A DNA stretch of 64,000 nucleotides from an uncultured Bacteroides sp. (GCF_963675905.1 NZ_OY780936.1:868001-932000), one strand, 5' to 3'; positions 26,105-35,592 are shown, numbered from the stretch's first letter. Notes: a model not told the origin generated them from the letters alone. Translations and numbers: made by a program.

Positions 26105-27424
26105 CTAAAGGTCTTTTAATAGAATCGCGCAGTTTTCCATTTTGGCAAAATTGCGCGATTCTATTAATGTTTGCCAATGATTCCCAAACTCATTATCTTT
26201 ATCAATCTTAAAATCTTCAGAACCATTAGTATCTATACGATTGAGAAGTAATTCGATGTTAATTTTATTTATATCAATTGATGGCTGATATAATATATTG
26301 TCGCTTTTGGTATCCTCAGCAACCTCGTGGATTAGATTTATTTCTTGTAGAAGACTCAGAATTTGATGAGTTAATCTAATTGGTATTTTATATTCCAAAG
26401 ATATTTCTTCTGCACTGTATGGTTTTTCTCCTTTTTCAAAACGTTTACAGATTAATGACATAACAAGTATTGATATAAAATCTCTATATCTTCTGCTTAT
26501 ATTTTTAGTATCTTTTTCAAAATTAAAGTTTTTGATATTTTGCCCCGCGTATGTAAGCTCTGCTCCGAAAAGTATAATTGTCCATGAGATTTGAAGCCAT
26601 ATTAAAAAAAGTGGAATTGCTGCAAAGCTACCATAAATTGCATTGTATTTTGTTACTGAAATCTGTCCACTGATATATAGAAACTGAAAAGCTTGATAAG
26701 CTGTACCAGCTATAATTCCCGAGAATAGAGCATGTTTGAACTTAACCTTTGTATTCGGTATAAAAATATATAGCGCTGTGAACATTAGCCAGGTAAGTGC
26801 AAATGGAATAGTTCTTACCATAAACTTTAAAATAGGAGCAAGCATAACGAAGCTTTCCATACTTTTTAGCATTGTACTCGTAAAAATAGAGAGACCTCCC
26901 GATATAACTATTAATATTGGTAGAAGCAGAAACATTGAAAAGTAATCCGTTATTTTTCTATATAGCGTTCGTTGTTTCTTTACTTGCCAGATATTATTAA
27001 ATGTAAGTTCTATATTGGCTGTTAAATTAACAACAGTCCAAAGTAAAAGTACTAAACCTACCCCTACAAATATTCCGCTTTTTGTCTGTTTTAAGTAAGA
27101 TTCAACAAAACCCAGTATCGTTCCTGTTGCTGTTTCCTGGCTGCTTAAGCTGCTTCTTATCTGTTCTTCCATCATATTGTCGAAGCCAAATCCACGGGCG
27201 ATGGCAAATAAAATAGCTAAAAGAGGAACTATTGAAAGAAGTGTGCTGTATGTTAGTGCGGAAGCTTTATCGGTTATGTGATCTGTTGTAAAACGTCGTA
27301 CTGCAAGAATTATCGTTTTTACAATATTATAGAGAGAGAATTTTGTTTGAGTTACTTCTGTTTCTGAAACTCGCCAGATGTCATAAGTAATAAAATTGAA
27401 GAATGCTTTTATTTTCTTATTCAT
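26105..27424 (-). CDS. YihY/BrkB-family integral membrane protein
   Basis: A 439-residue protein with about six membrane segments in residues 30-300 and a cytoplasmic C-terminal domain. The family signature lies at K-A-S-A-L-T-Y-S-T-L-L-S-I-V-P-L-L. The family was once called ribonuclease BN, which is no longer accepted; its function is unsettled. The tail (about 310-439) contains a winged-helix-like stretch. It converges with the barrel gene, their stop codons being 10 bp apart, and lies just downstream of rnpB on the same strand. Confidence 0.88.
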   Translation of the reverse strand: MNKKIKAFFNFITYDIWRVSETEVTQTKFSLYNIVKTIILAVRRFTTDHITDKASALTYSTLLSIVPLLAILFAIARGFGFDNMMEEQIRSSLSSQETATGTILGFVESYLKQTKSGIFVGVGLVLLLWTVVNLTANIELTFNNIWQVKKQRTLYRKITDYFSMFLLLPILIVISGGLSIFTSTMLKSMESFVMLAPILKFMVRTIPFALTWLMFTALYIFIPNTKVKFKHALFSGIIAGTAYQAFQFLYISGQISVTKYNAIYGSFAAIPLFLIWLQISWTIILFGAELTYAGQNIKNFNFEKDTKNISRRYRDFISILVMSLICKRFEKGEKPYSAEEISLEYKIPIRLTHQILSLLQEINLIHEVAEDTKSDNILYQPSIDINKINIELLLNRIDTNGSEDFKIDKDNEFGNHWQTLIESRNFAKMENCAILLKDL

Positions 27425-27460
27425 AGCTTTAATCTGTAGTTATCAAAGTTCATAAAAAAG

Positions 27461-27834
27461 AAAAAAGCAGTCGACCTATAAGCCGAGTTCTGTTCTTTAA
27501 ATGTAAACAAATAAAGCGTCTGTCATTTATCTGGACTTAATGTCACCATTAAGTTCTAGCGGTCTACCCTCCGGCTGGGGCGAGCAGCCCTCAATAACGT
27601 CGGTTTACATGACCTTACAACTCCTAAGACGTACGGCTCCCGTGTTGCCACAAGGACCGGTAGGCTCTTACCCTGCCTTCTCACCCTTACCTCTCCGAAG
27701 AGAGGCGGTTATTTTCTTCTACGTTACTCTACCCTCGCGGACAGCTTTCTGTTAGGAAGTAGGATGCTCTATGTTGCCCGGACTTTCCTCCCGTACAAAT
27801 AATGTACGTGCGACAAACCGGTCGGCTGCTTTTC
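27461..27834 (-). ncRNA. rnpB: RNase P RNA
   Basis: The catalytic RNA of ribonuclease P, which matures tRNA 5' ends. On the minus strand the universally conserved block GGAGGAAAGTCCGGGC lies at 27791-27776 near the 5' end, and AGAACTCGGCTTATAG lies near the 3' end. The termini pair as helix P1: GCAGCCGACC (27829-27820) with GGTCGACTGC (27476-27467), one mismatch. A T run follows the 3' end. A TATTTTTG box at 27840-27847 fits the -7 element. Total length near 370 nt is typical. Confidence 0.95.
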
Positions 27835-27916
27835 TTTTGCAAAAATAACGAAAATATTTGAGAAGTCAGCTCTAATCGTTTTATATTTTGCTTCATATTT
27901 ATTTCTTTTTAATTCA

Positions 27917-28265
27917 TCCCTCACTCCCTCACTCATATTATTCAATATATTGTAAATTAGTATTATATGGGGTGAGGGTAGCCTTCTGAACTATCACAAG
28001 AACCCTCACAAAATGGTGTTACCCTCACCTTTTCGATCTTTATTAGTCATTTTTAAATGAGAAATTTTGCTGGAATTGCATACCTTGCTCTTATTTTCTT
28101 AGTTTTCGAAATGTACGAAACAGCAAAAAATGATTCGAAAAAGTGAGGGATGCTCTGAAAAGTGATGGATAAGTGATGGTAAAGTGAGAGATGAGATTAT
28201 AGAAATTACTTTTTACAAGCCAGTTAATCAGGTAGTTACATTCGAAGGGGTGAGGGGGTGAGGGA
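27917..28265. repeat. MITE-like element with CCCTCAC terminal inverted repeats
   Basis: The ends TCCCTCACTCCCTCAC (27917-27932) and GTGAGGGGGTGAGGGA (28250-28265) are inverted repeats with one mismatch. The inside carries further CCCTCAC words pointing inward from the left and GTGAGGG/GTGATGG words from the right. No protein-coding frame is present. Its left half (27914-28045) is related to the repeats at 49049-49168 and 52434-52549. Confidence 0.6.
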
Positions 28266-28420
28266 CTTTTTCAAAAAAGTCCGGCGTGAGTATTAAAACC
28301 ATTCAAGAATAAATTTCAGCCATTCACTAATGGATTTTATTTATTGAGGAATAATTTGTGTAATTTGCTTTAGAAAATTGCAAATTGAATATTATAATTA
28401 ATCATTTAATATTTTTATTG

Positions 28421-28503
28421 AGACCCGGGTCTCAATAGAGCTTAGACCCGGATCTAAAACATTTTAGACCCCCATCTAAAATACGTTTAGACGGGGGTCT
28501 AAA
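28421..28503. repeat. Four-unit AGACC...TCT palindrome array, 22-23 bp pitch
   Basis: The 12-bp words AGACCCGGGTCT (28421), AGACCCGGATCT (28444), AGACCCCCATCT (28466) and AGACGGGGGTCT (28489) are spaced 23, 22 and 23 bp. Units 1-2 are near-complementary to each other. Units 3-4 form an 18-bp hairpin with one mismatch (TTTAGACCCCCATCTAAA with TTTAGACGGGGGTCTAAA). The layout matches the TGTACA arrays but with a different core. Confidence 0.8.
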
Positions 28504-28574
28504 TAAAAAAACAAATAGTAGTAATTAAAATCTTAATAAATCTAATAAAATGTATCTGTTAATAAAAATAATAA

Positions 28575-28582
28575 TACCTTTG
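28575..28582 (+). promoter_or_regulatory. -7 box of the murein-peptide operon
   Basis: TACCTTTG lies 20 bp before the first ATG of the NlpC/P60 gene. No good -33 box is seen, so an activator or unusual spacing may be involved. Confidence 0.5.
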
Positions 28583-28602
28583 TGTTATAAGATAATCTTT
28601 TA

Positions 28603-29811
28603 ATGCTTCTTAAAATGAAAAAACGTATAGTTCTGTTTCTCATTTTATTTGCTGGAGTTGTAATGTGCAATTACACTTTTGCTAAAGACCTTCCCAAGCG
28701 TATAAAGAAGGTGATAGAAACCGTTGAACAAAAGTATGCTTCTGATAAGCGGAATGTTGTTTTTGACCTTGAAGTAAAAAAGAAAAGAAAGACACTTACT
28801 TTATATGGTGTAACTTCTTTACCAGAAGCTAAAGCAGAGCTTATTTCTCTATTACTCGAAAAGAAGTATAAGATTGTAGATAACTTCAGATTGTTACCCG
28901 ATAGCATTTTAGGTGATAAGATATATGGTATAGTAAATGTATCTGTGGCTAATCTTCGAAAGAAGGTGAGCTTTGCCAGTGAAATGATGACTCAAGCATT
29001 ATTGGGTACTCCCGTAAAGATTCTGCAAGAAGATGAATGGTACAGAGTACAGACTCCTGATAATTATATTTCCTGGGTGAATTCATCTAGTATTATTCCT
29101 ATGAATAAGGCTGAGTATAATTCCTGGAATGCAGCTAATAAGATTGTTGTAACCTCTCATTATGGGTTTACTTTTGAAAATCCTGATTTGAGCACTCAAA
29201 CTGTATCTGATATTGTAAGCGGCAACATGTTAAAATGGGAAGGCGAGGAGGGACAATTTTATAAAGTTTCATACCCTGATGGAAGAACCGCCTATTTACC
29301 AAAATCTGCAGGAATGCCAGAAAACCAATGGGTAAATAGAGATAAGATAAATGCTGATAGCATAATAAAAACAGGAATGACATTTATGGGAATTCCTTAT
29401 ATGTGGGGTGGAATGTCCGCCAAAGCAATGGATTGCAGTGGCTTTGTAAAAATGGCGATGTTCTTTAATGGGATTATTCTGCCTCGTGATGCATCTCAAA
29501 TGGCTTATGTGGGAGAAAAAATAGACATTAGTAATGGATTTGATAACCTGAAGCCTGGTGATTTATTGTTTTTCGGACGAAAAGCAACTGCGGAACAAAA
29601 AGAACGAGTAGTACATGTGGCTATATATATAGGTAACCAGAAATTCATTCACTCGCAAGGATATGTGCATATAAGCAGTCTTAATCCGGATGATAAAGAC
29701 TTTGATCAATATAATCTTAATAGACTATTAAGTGCGGGTCGTATTCTCGGCAATATTGGAACTACGGATATCAGTACTCTTAAATCTAATCCATTTTATC
29801 AACCTCAATAA
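28603..29811 (+). CDS. Secreted NlpC/P60 peptidase with SH3-like domains
   Basis: A 402-residue protein with a signal peptide (a second ATG at 28615 may be the real start). After an N-terminal helical region come SH3-like segments (about 110-235) and a C-terminal NlpC/P60 domain (about 250-390) with Cys278 in M-D-C-S-G-F, His338 in V-V-H-V-A and His350 in F-I-H-S. Enzymes of this architecture (YkfC-like) cut gamma-D-Glu-diamino acid bonds in murein peptides, releasing L-Ala-D-Glu. The next gene encodes a dipeptide epimerase acting on exactly that product, which supports the assignment. Confidence 0.9.
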   Translation: MLLKMKKRIVLFLILFAGVVMCNYTFAKDLPKRIKKVIETVEQKYASDKRNVVFDLEVKKKRKTLTLYGVTSLPEAKAELISLLLEKKYKIVDNFRLLPDSILGDKIYGIVNVSVANLRKKVSFASEMMTQALLGTPVKILQEDEWYRVQTPDNYISWVNSSSIIPMNKAEYNSWNAANKIVVTSHYGFTFENPDLSTQTVSDIVSGNMLKWEGEEGQFYKVSYPDGRTAYLPKSAGMPENQWVNRDKINADSIIKTGMTFMGIPYMWGGMSAKAMDCSGFVKMAMFFNGIILPRDASQMAYVGEKIDISNGFDNLKPGDLLFFGRKATAEQKERVVHVAIYIGNQKFIHSQGYVHISSLNPDDKDFDQYNLNRLLSAGRILGNIGTTDISTLKSNPFYQPQ

Positions 29812-29823
29812 TAACCAAGACTT

Positions 29824-30978
29824 ATGAGTCAGGACAGAAGACAATTTATAAAGACCGCTGCATTAGCTGCTATCGGCTCCGGGGTAGCTATTCAAGGTGC
29901 ACTGGCCGGCGAATCAATTAACTCTATTTTTTCAATTAATAAACATTCTCATTCAGGTAAGATGAAACTAACTTTTCGCCCATATGATTTAAAGCTGAAA
30001 CATGTTTTCACTGTTGCAACTTATTCCCGGACTACAACTCCGGATGTACAAGTAGAGATTGAATATGAAGGGATTATAGGTTACGGTGAAGCATCTATGC
30101 CTCCTTATTTAGGAGAATCTGTAGAGTCGGTTATGGCTTTTCTTAAAAAAGTAAACCTTGAACAGTTTAATGATCCTTTCCAATTGGAAGATATATTGGC
30201 ATATGTTGATGGAATTATGCCAGGAAATACAGCAGCGAAAGCTTCAGTCGATATTGCACTTCATGACTTGGTTGGTAAATTATTAAATGCACCGTGGTAC
30301 AAAATCTGGGGACTCGATAAAGCAAAGACTCCTTCTACAACTTATACTATAGGTATTGATACAGCAGATGTTGTTAAAGAGAAGACTCTGGAGGTTGCCG
30401 ATAAGTTTAATATATTAAAAGTTAAGCTTGGACGTGAAAATGATAAAGAGATAATCAATGCAATCCGTTCTGTAAGTCAGTTACCTATTGCAGTTGATGC
30501 AAATCAGGGGTGGAAGGATAAGTATCATGCTCTGGATATGATTCTGTGGTTAAAAGAGCAGGGGATAGTAATGGTTGAACAACCAATGCCAAAAGCTCAG
30601 CTTGACGATATTGCCTGGGTTACTCAACAAAGTCCTCTTCCTATCTTTGCCGATGAATCTCTTCAACGTCTTAGTGATGTGTCAAAACTAAAAGGTGCAT
30701 TTACCGGAATTAATATAAAACTTATGAAATGTACCGGAATGCGCGAAGCCTGGAAGATGGTAACCTTGGGAAGGGCTTTAGGCATGCGTATTATGGTAGG
30801 GTGTATGACTGAAACTTCTTGTGCCGTTTCTGCTGCAGCACAATTATCTCCTGCTGTTGATTTTGCAGATTTAGATGGCAATCTTCTTATTTCTAATGAT
30901 CTCTTTAAAGGGATGGAAGTAGTAAAAGGTAAGATAACCTTAAATGATCTTCCGGGGATTGGAATAAAAAAACTATAG
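29824..30978 (+). CDS. L-Ala-D/L-Glu dipeptide epimerase with a Tat-type signal
   Basis: A 384-residue enolase-superfamily enzyme of the muconate-lactonizing subgroup. Catalytic lysines are Lys199/Lys201 (K-V-K-L-G) and Lys299 (N-I-K-L-M-K). Metal ligands are Asp225 (D-A-N-Q-G), Glu252 (E-Q-P) and Asp277 (A-D-E-S). It should convert L-Ala-D-Glu from murein to L-Ala-L-Glu. The N-terminus D-R-R-Q-F-I-K followed by a hydrophobic stretch ending A-L-A is a twin-arginine signal, so the enzyme is probably periplasmic, unlike cytoplasmic E. coli YcjG. Gene order here matches what I recall around B. thetaiotaomicron BT_1313. Confidence 0.88.
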   Translation: MSQDRRQFIKTAALAAIGSGVAIQGALAGESINSIFSINKHSHSGKMKLTFRPYDLKLKHVFTVATYSRTTTPDVQVEIEYEGIIGYGEASMPPYLGESVESVMAFLKKVNLEQFNDPFQLEDILAYVDGIMPGNTAAKASVDIALHDLVGKLLNAPWYKIWGLDKAKTPSTTYTIGIDTADVVKEKTLEVADKFNILKVKLGRENDKEIINAIRSVSQLPIAVDANQGWKDKYHALDMILWLKEQGIVMVEQPMPKAQLDDIAWVTQQSPLPIFADESLQRLSDVSKLKGAFTGINIKLMKCTGMREAWKMVTLGRALGMRIMVGCMTETSCAVSAAAQLSPAVDFADLDGNLLISNDLFKGMEVVKGKITLNDLPGIGIKKL

Positions 30979-30982
30979 ATGT

Positions 30983-32308
30983 ATGAAGAAAGCATGTTGG
31001 CTGAGTCTGTGTGGGATGTTTTTGCTTACAGGCTGTGTTTCTTATTCTGAATCTATGGCTGGTTTTGAGCAAGAAAAGATGAATCGTACCCGAATTGATT
31101 TTTCTAAAAACAGAGATCAGGTCATTGATTATATTCGAAAATATATCCCTGATGTCAGTGATGAACAAATGCTTCAATGGGAAAAAGAGAAATCACTTGA
31201 ATGTATGACTATTGATGGGAAAAAGATGTATTTCTATAATGCAGCGCCAAATCTTTTTCGTATCAATAAGGAAGCTGCTGCTATAAAAATTGCAAAAGAT
31301 GGTATAACAGAAGATGGTAAAGATAGAGTTAATTTAACTCATGTACCTTTAGTGGTGAGTGCAGTTAAGGCAAAAAAAGAAAACATTGTTCTTCCGGTAA
31401 AAATGCATGTAAAATATTCATTGACTGTTCAACCTAATGCAGTACCCGAAGGAGAAATGATTCGATGCTGGCTACCTTATCCTCGGACTGATCAGCCTCG
31501 CCAAACCGATCTGAAACTATTCAATACTAGTGAAGATAAATTTGTAATAGCTCCAGTTAAGTACAATCATTCTACAATATACATGGAGAAAAAACAAGAA
31601 AAAGACAAGGCTACAACTTTTTCTGTAGAATATCAGTATACTTCATCTGCAGAATGGCATCAGTTAAAGCCGGAAGATATATTGCCTTATAAAAAGAACA
31701 CTTCTTTATATAAGAAATATACCAGTGAAAGAGAGAAACATATTCTTTTTACTCCACGTATAAAAGAGCTTGCTACACAAATTGTAGGCAATGAACAGAA
31801 TCCACTTCTGAAAATCAAGAAGATATATGAGTGGATTAATCATATTCCATGGGCATCGGCACGCGAATATTCTACTCTTGATAATATTCCGGAGTACGTG
31901 CTTGATAATAAACACGGTGATTGTGGGCAAGTGAGCTTACTCTTTATTACCCTAGTCCGCTATTGTGGTATCCCTGCAAAGTTTCAAAGTGGATTTATGA
32001 TGCATCCGGGAGGCAAAAATATGCATGACTGGGCTCAGGTTTATTTTGAAGGAATAGGATGGGTGCCTGTTGATCAGTCTTTTGGATTATTCGCTTCAGA
32101 GAATCAAGATGAAAAATACTTCTTTATGACAGGAATAGATTCTTATCGTATGATTGTTAATGATGACTATTCTTGCTCGCTTTTCCCTGCAAAAAAATAT
32201 CCTCGAAGTGAAACTGTTGATTTTCAACGTGGAGAGGTTGAATGGAGAAAGGGTAATCTCTATTTTGATAAATGGAAATGGAACATGGAAATTGAATACT
32301 TGAAATAA
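30983..32308 (+). CDS. Transglutaminase-like lipoprotein
   Basis: A 441-residue protein with lipobox L-L-T-G-C (Cys18). A transglutaminase-like core holds the Cys-His-Asp triad: Cys314 in G-D-C-G-Q, His348 in M-H-D-W-A, Asp364 in P-V-D-Q-S. The N-terminal 250 residues are beta-rich. Such proteins often act as cysteine peptidases or amidases rather than cross-linkers. It starts 4 bp after the epimerase stop, so it is likely part of the same murein-peptide pathway; the exact substrate is not known. Confidence 0.85.
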   Translation: MKKACWLSLCGMFLLTGCVSYSESMAGFEQEKMNRTRIDFSKNRDQVIDYIRKYIPDVSDEQMLQWEKEKSLECMTIDGKKMYFYNAAPNLFRINKEAAAIKIAKDGITEDGKDRVNLTHVPLVVSAVKAKKENIVLPVKMHVKYSLTVQPNAVPEGEMIRCWLPYPRTDQPRQTDLKLFNTSEDKFVIAPVKYNHSTIYMEKKQEKDKATTFSVEYQYTSSAEWHQLKPEDILPYKKNTSLYKKYTSEREKHILFTPRIKELATQIVGNEQNPLLKIKKIYEWINHIPWASAREYSTLDNIPEYVLDNKHGDCGQVSLLFITLVRYCGIPAKFQSGFMMHPGGKNMHDWAQVYFEGIGWVPVDQSFGLFASENQDEKYFFMTGIDSYRMIVNDDYSCSLFPAKKYPRSETVDFQRGEVEWRKGNLYFDKWKWNMEIEYLK

Positions 32309-32519
32309 ATTTTGTCATCCTCTTTTTGTCACACTCCCCATCTAACGAATGTAAATTTGTCAGTCTTTGTCGTTAAGTGCTGTTAAGTGCTTTGTTTCTT
32401 TGTTAAAAGATAGCAAAAATGAAAGACATGTTGAATAGTTGACTGATTTTTGTTGTTAATTTAACGTCGATAAAGTTAAACACAAATAAGATATTAACAA
32501 ATTTAATAGTTAGAATAAT

Positions 32520-34019
32520 ATGAAACAGAAAACGAAAAACATCTTAGGTTTAGGACTTGTGATCGCTCTCAGTTCTGGAGTTGCAGCAGTAACAACTTAT
32601 TCTCTAGTTGCTCCTAAAAAAGCAAATATGGCATTTGAAGAAATGTTTCCACAAAACACGAATGTTCATCGTGCCAGCTTCAATGCTTCTGATGCTGCAC
32701 CGGTAGATTTTACTTTTGCTGCAGAGAATTCGGTTCATGCTGTTGTTCACATAAAATCAACAATCAATGCCAAAACTACAACAGTAGATGTGCAAGATCC
32801 TTTTGCTGATTTCTTTGGCGATTTCTTTGGAAATGGTAATGGGGGACGTCAGCAAAGACAAGTGCAACAACCTCCTAAAGTAGGAATCGGTTCAGGTGTA
32901 ATTATTTCAAATGACGGATATATAGTTACTAATAATCACGTAATAGATAATAGTGATGTAATCACAGTGACACTTAATGATAAGCGAGAATTTAAGGCTC
33001 GTCTCATTGGTGCTGATGCTGCTACAGACTTAGCTTTAATAAAAATAGAAGGAAAAGATTTTCCAACTCTCCCAGTTGGAAATTCTGATGACTTAAAGGT
33101 TGGTGAATGGGTGCTTGCCGTAGGTAATCCTTTGAATTTATCATCTACTGTAACAGCTGGTATTGTTAGTGCTAAAGCTCGTAATCTTGGCATGGGCGGC
33201 GGAGGAATTGAATCCTTTATTCAGACTGATGCTGCTATTAACCAAGGAAATAGTGGTGGCGCTTTGGTAAATACACGTGGCGAACTAATTGGAATTAATT
33301 CTGCAATATATTCTCCAACAGGATCTTATGCAGGCTATGGATTTGCCATTCCAACTACTATAATGAAGAAAGTTGTTGCAGACCTTAAAGAATATGGTAC
33401 AGTTCAACGTGCTTTATTAGGAGTTAGAGGTGGTGATAATAGTGCCGAGCTGTCTAAAGAAAAAGATTTGGGAGTAATCAATGGGGTATATATTGATGAA
33501 GTTACAGATGGAGGTTCTGCTGCTGATGCCGGTTTGAAATCAAAAGATGTAATTGTAGCTATTAATGGTAAAGATATAAAATCTATGGCCGAATTGCAGG
33601 AAACAATTACACGTCTGACTCCTGGAACCAGCATTAAAGTTAAGGTAGTTCGTGATAAAAAAGAAAAGACTTTTGACGTGACATTGAAGAACTCGCAAGG
33701 AAATACTAAAGTAGTGAAAAATGCAGATATGGATATTTTAGGTGCAGCTTTCAGAGAATTACCAAATGAATTGAAAGAACAACTGAAACTGAGCAACGGA
33801 TTAGAAGTTACAGGTGTACAAGCTGGTAAGATGAAAGAAGCTGGAATAACTAAAGGATTCATTATTTTGAAAGTCAACGGTCAACCAGTAAGTACTACCG
33901 CTGAATTTGAAAATTTATTTAAAGCAGCTACACAATCACCAGAGCAAGTGCTCTTTATGACTGGTATGTTCCCTTCTGGCAAGCGTGCTAATTACGCTGT
34001 AGATCTTTCTGCGAAATAA
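32520..34019 (+). CDS. htrA: Periplasmic serine protease/chaperone of the HtrA (Do) family
   Basis: A 499-residue protein with an N-terminal membrane/signal segment (about 8-30). The trypsin-like domain has the triad His140 (T-N-N-H), Asp170 (A-T-D-L-A) and Ser245 (Q-G-N-S-G-G-A-L). Two PDZ domains follow (about 295-385 and 410-495). The family degrades or refolds damaged envelope proteins. A Gly/Gln-rich loop (about 100-120) precedes the protease domain. It stands alone between the transglutaminase-like gene and rpoD. Confidence 0.95.
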   Translation: MKQKTKNILGLGLVIALSSGVAAVTTYSLVAPKKANMAFEEMFPQNTNVHRASFNASDAAPVDFTFAAENSVHAVVHIKSTINAKTTTVDVQDPFADFFGDFFGNGNGGRQQRQVQQPPKVGIGSGVIISNDGYIVTNNHVIDNSDVITVTLNDKREFKARLIGADAATDLALIKIEGKDFPTLPVGNSDDLKVGEWVLAVGNPLNLSSTVTAGIVSAKARNLGMGGGGIESFIQTDAAINQGNSGGALVNTRGELIGINSAIYSPTGSYAGYGFAIPTTIMKKVVADLKEYGTVQRALLGVRGGDNSAELSKEKDLGVINGVYIDEVTDGGSAADAGLKSKDVIVAINGKDIKSMAELQETITRLTPGTSIKVKVVRDKKEKTFDVTLKNSQGNTKVVKNADMDILGAAFRELPNELKEQLKLSNGLEVTGVQAGKMKEAGITKGFIILKVNGQPVSTTAEFENLFKAATQSPEQVLFMTGMFPSGKRANYAVDLSAK

Positions 34020-34137
34020 ATTAGATTTTTAATTTATATATAGATAACACAGATTTGAAAGAATTTTATTTAATTCTGAACAAATCTGTGTTATCTAGTT
34101 TATTTATGCTATAAAAAATCAAAATAGGCTTCTATAT

Positions 34138-34170
34138 TTCGTTAAATATGAATATTTTGTTGTAACTTTG
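34138..34170 (+). promoter_or_regulatory. Promoter of rpoD
   Basis: TTCG (34138-34141), 21 bp, TAACTTTG (34163-34170). The predicted transcript start near 34176 excludes the upstream start codon at 34168 and supports the ATG at 34195. Confidence 0.65.
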
Positions 34171-34194
34171 TCCCTCAAATTTTGTTTTATAAGC

Positions 34195-35055
34195 ATGAGA
34201 CAATTAAAGATTACCAAAAGTATCACTAACAGGGAGAGCGCTTCTCTTGACAAGTATCTTCAGGAAATCGGTCGTGAGGACTTGATTACTGTAGAAGAAG
34301 AAGTAGAACTAGCCCAACGCATTCGTAAGGGAGACCGTGTAGCATTAGAAAAACTGACACGAGCAAATCTCCGTTTCGTTGTATCCGTAGCTAAACAGTA
34401 CCAGAACCAAGGTTTGAGTTTGCCTGACTTAATTAATGAAGGCAATTTAGGACTGATTAAAGCAGCTGAAAAGTTCGACGAAACGCGTGGATTTAAGTTT
34501 ATCAGTTATGCTGTGTGGTGGATTCGTCAATCGATTCTTCAGGCTTTGGCAGAGCAGTCTCGTATTGTTCGTCTTCCTCTTAATCAGGTAGGCTCCTTGA
34601 ATAAAATCAGTAAAGCCTTCTCTAAGTTTGAGCAAGAAAATGAACGTAAGCCTTCACCTGAGGAACTGGCCGATGAGCTTGATATCCCCGTTGATAAAAT
34701 TTCGGATACACTGAAAGTGTCTGGTAGACATATTTCTGTGGATGCCCCTTTTGTCGAAGGAGAAGATAACAGCCTGTTGGATGTGTTGATCAATGATGAT
34801 TCGCCAATGGCGGATCGCTCTCTGGTTAATGAATCTCTTGCGAAGGAAATTGACAGAGCTCTTTCTACGTTAACCGACAGAGAAAAGGAAATAATCCAGA
34901 TGTTCTTCGGTATTGAAACGCAGGAAATGACGTTAGAAGAAATCGGCGATAAATTTGGCCTCACACGTGAGCGCGTTCGTCAGATTAAAGAAAAAGCTAT
35001 TAGACGATTAAGACAGAATTCGCGTAGTAAATTGCTCAAATCCTATTTAGGATAA
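34195..35055 (+). CDS. rpoD: Primary sigma factor (sigma-70 family, Bacteroidetes type)
   Basis: A 286-residue sigma factor, read from the ATG at 34195. It begins with region 1.2 ([10 protein letters not shown]) and lacks region 1.1, as is usual in Bacteroidetes. Region 2 holds [12 protein letters not shown] and [13 protein letters not shown]. Region 4 ends with [18 protein letters not shown]. It should recognise the TTTG/TAnnTTTG promoters seen throughout this window. Confidence 0.95.
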   Translation: MRQLKITKSITNRESASLDKYLQEIGREDLITVEEEVELAQRIRKGDRVALEKLTRANLRFVVSVAKQYQNQGLSLPDLINEGNLGLIKAAEKFDETRGFKFISYAVWWIRQSILQALAEQSRIVRLPLNQVGSLNKISKAFSKFEQENERKPSPEELADELDIPVDKISDTLKVSGRHISVDAPFVEGEDNSLLDVLINDDSPMADRSLVNESLAKEIDRALSTLTDREKEIIQMFFGIETQEMTLEEIGDKFGLTRERVRQIKEKAIRRLRQNSRSKLLKSYLG

Positions 35056-35087
35056 GTAAAAAATCAATTTCTGAAAAGAAAGTATAT

Positions 35088-35124
35088 AAAGCCGGTTAAC
35101 CAAAAAGTTATCCGGCTTTATTTT
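35088..35124 (+). terminator. Terminator of rpoD
   Basis: AAAGCCGG (35088-35095) pairs with CCGGCTTT (35112-35119), extended by TTAAC/GTTA, and is followed by T-rich sequence. Confidence 0.8.
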
Positions 35125-35138
35125 TATCATATTTTTAC

Positions 35139-35168
35139 TTTGGGGTTTTATGCTTTTCGTTATCTTTG
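35139..35168 (+). promoter_or_regulatory. Promoter of the small exported protein/C11 protease unit
   Basis: TTTG (35139-35142), 18 bp, TATCTTTG (35161-35168), 28 bp before the ATG at 35197. Confidence 0.75.
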
Positions 35169-35196
35169 TGTCGAACTATTATAAATAAACTTGTTT

Positions 35197-35592
35197 ATGA
35201 AATTTATAAAAACTGTATTACCAGCGATTGTGATGCTATGTGTGCTCTCATCGTTTTCTCTATTAAAGAAAAATCAAGCTGTTTATGCTTTTGGGATTTC
35301 TGCTTCTTTTACTGATTCTATTGTTTATTACACAGAAATTCAAGTATTGGACAGTGCTAGCCTTACTCCAGAAGGATTCCTTCCTAAAAGAGAAGCATAT
35401 AGCTATCAACTTAAAAACTATCTTGAAAATAAAGGAGAAGCGAATCGTACTTGTATGATCTATTTTTCAGACAGTCAGAAAAAAATAGCCAAAGAATTTG
35501 AAAAGATTTCTGATAAATACAAAAAAGACAAATCCGTCTCTTTCCAGAAAATAGAGAAAAAGGATTTTCAATTTACAAAACCTCAGGAATAG
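35197..35592 (+). CDS. Small exported protein of unknown function
   Basis: A 131-residue protein read from ATG 35197. It has a hydrophobic N-terminal segment (signal peptide or anchor) and then a soluble domain with Y-A-F-G-I-S-A-S-F-T-D-S-I-V-Y-Y-T and a Lys-rich C-terminal half (K-K-I-A-K-E-F-E-K). I do not recognise a family. It is 25 bp upstream of the clostripain-like gene and probably co-transcribed with it. Confidence 0.7.
   Translation: MKFIKTVLPAIVMLCVLSSFSLLKKNQAVYAFGISASFTDSIVYYTEIQVLDSASLTPEGFLPKREAYSYQLKNYLENKGEANRTCMIYFSDSQKKIAKEFEKISDKYKKDKSVSFQKIEKKDFQFTKPQE

Noticed and set aside
27540..27755. 71-codon plus-strand reading frame
   Set aside because: It lies entirely inside rnpB on the opposite strand and has no protein-like features.
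32936..33877. Two minus-strand frames of 85 and 157 codons
   Set aside because: Both lie inside htrA, whose catalytic triad and PDZ domains are intact on the plus strand.
34168..34194. Upstream start codon giving nine extra residues to RpoD
   Set aside because: It overlaps the TAACTTTG promoter box and precedes the predicted transcript start.
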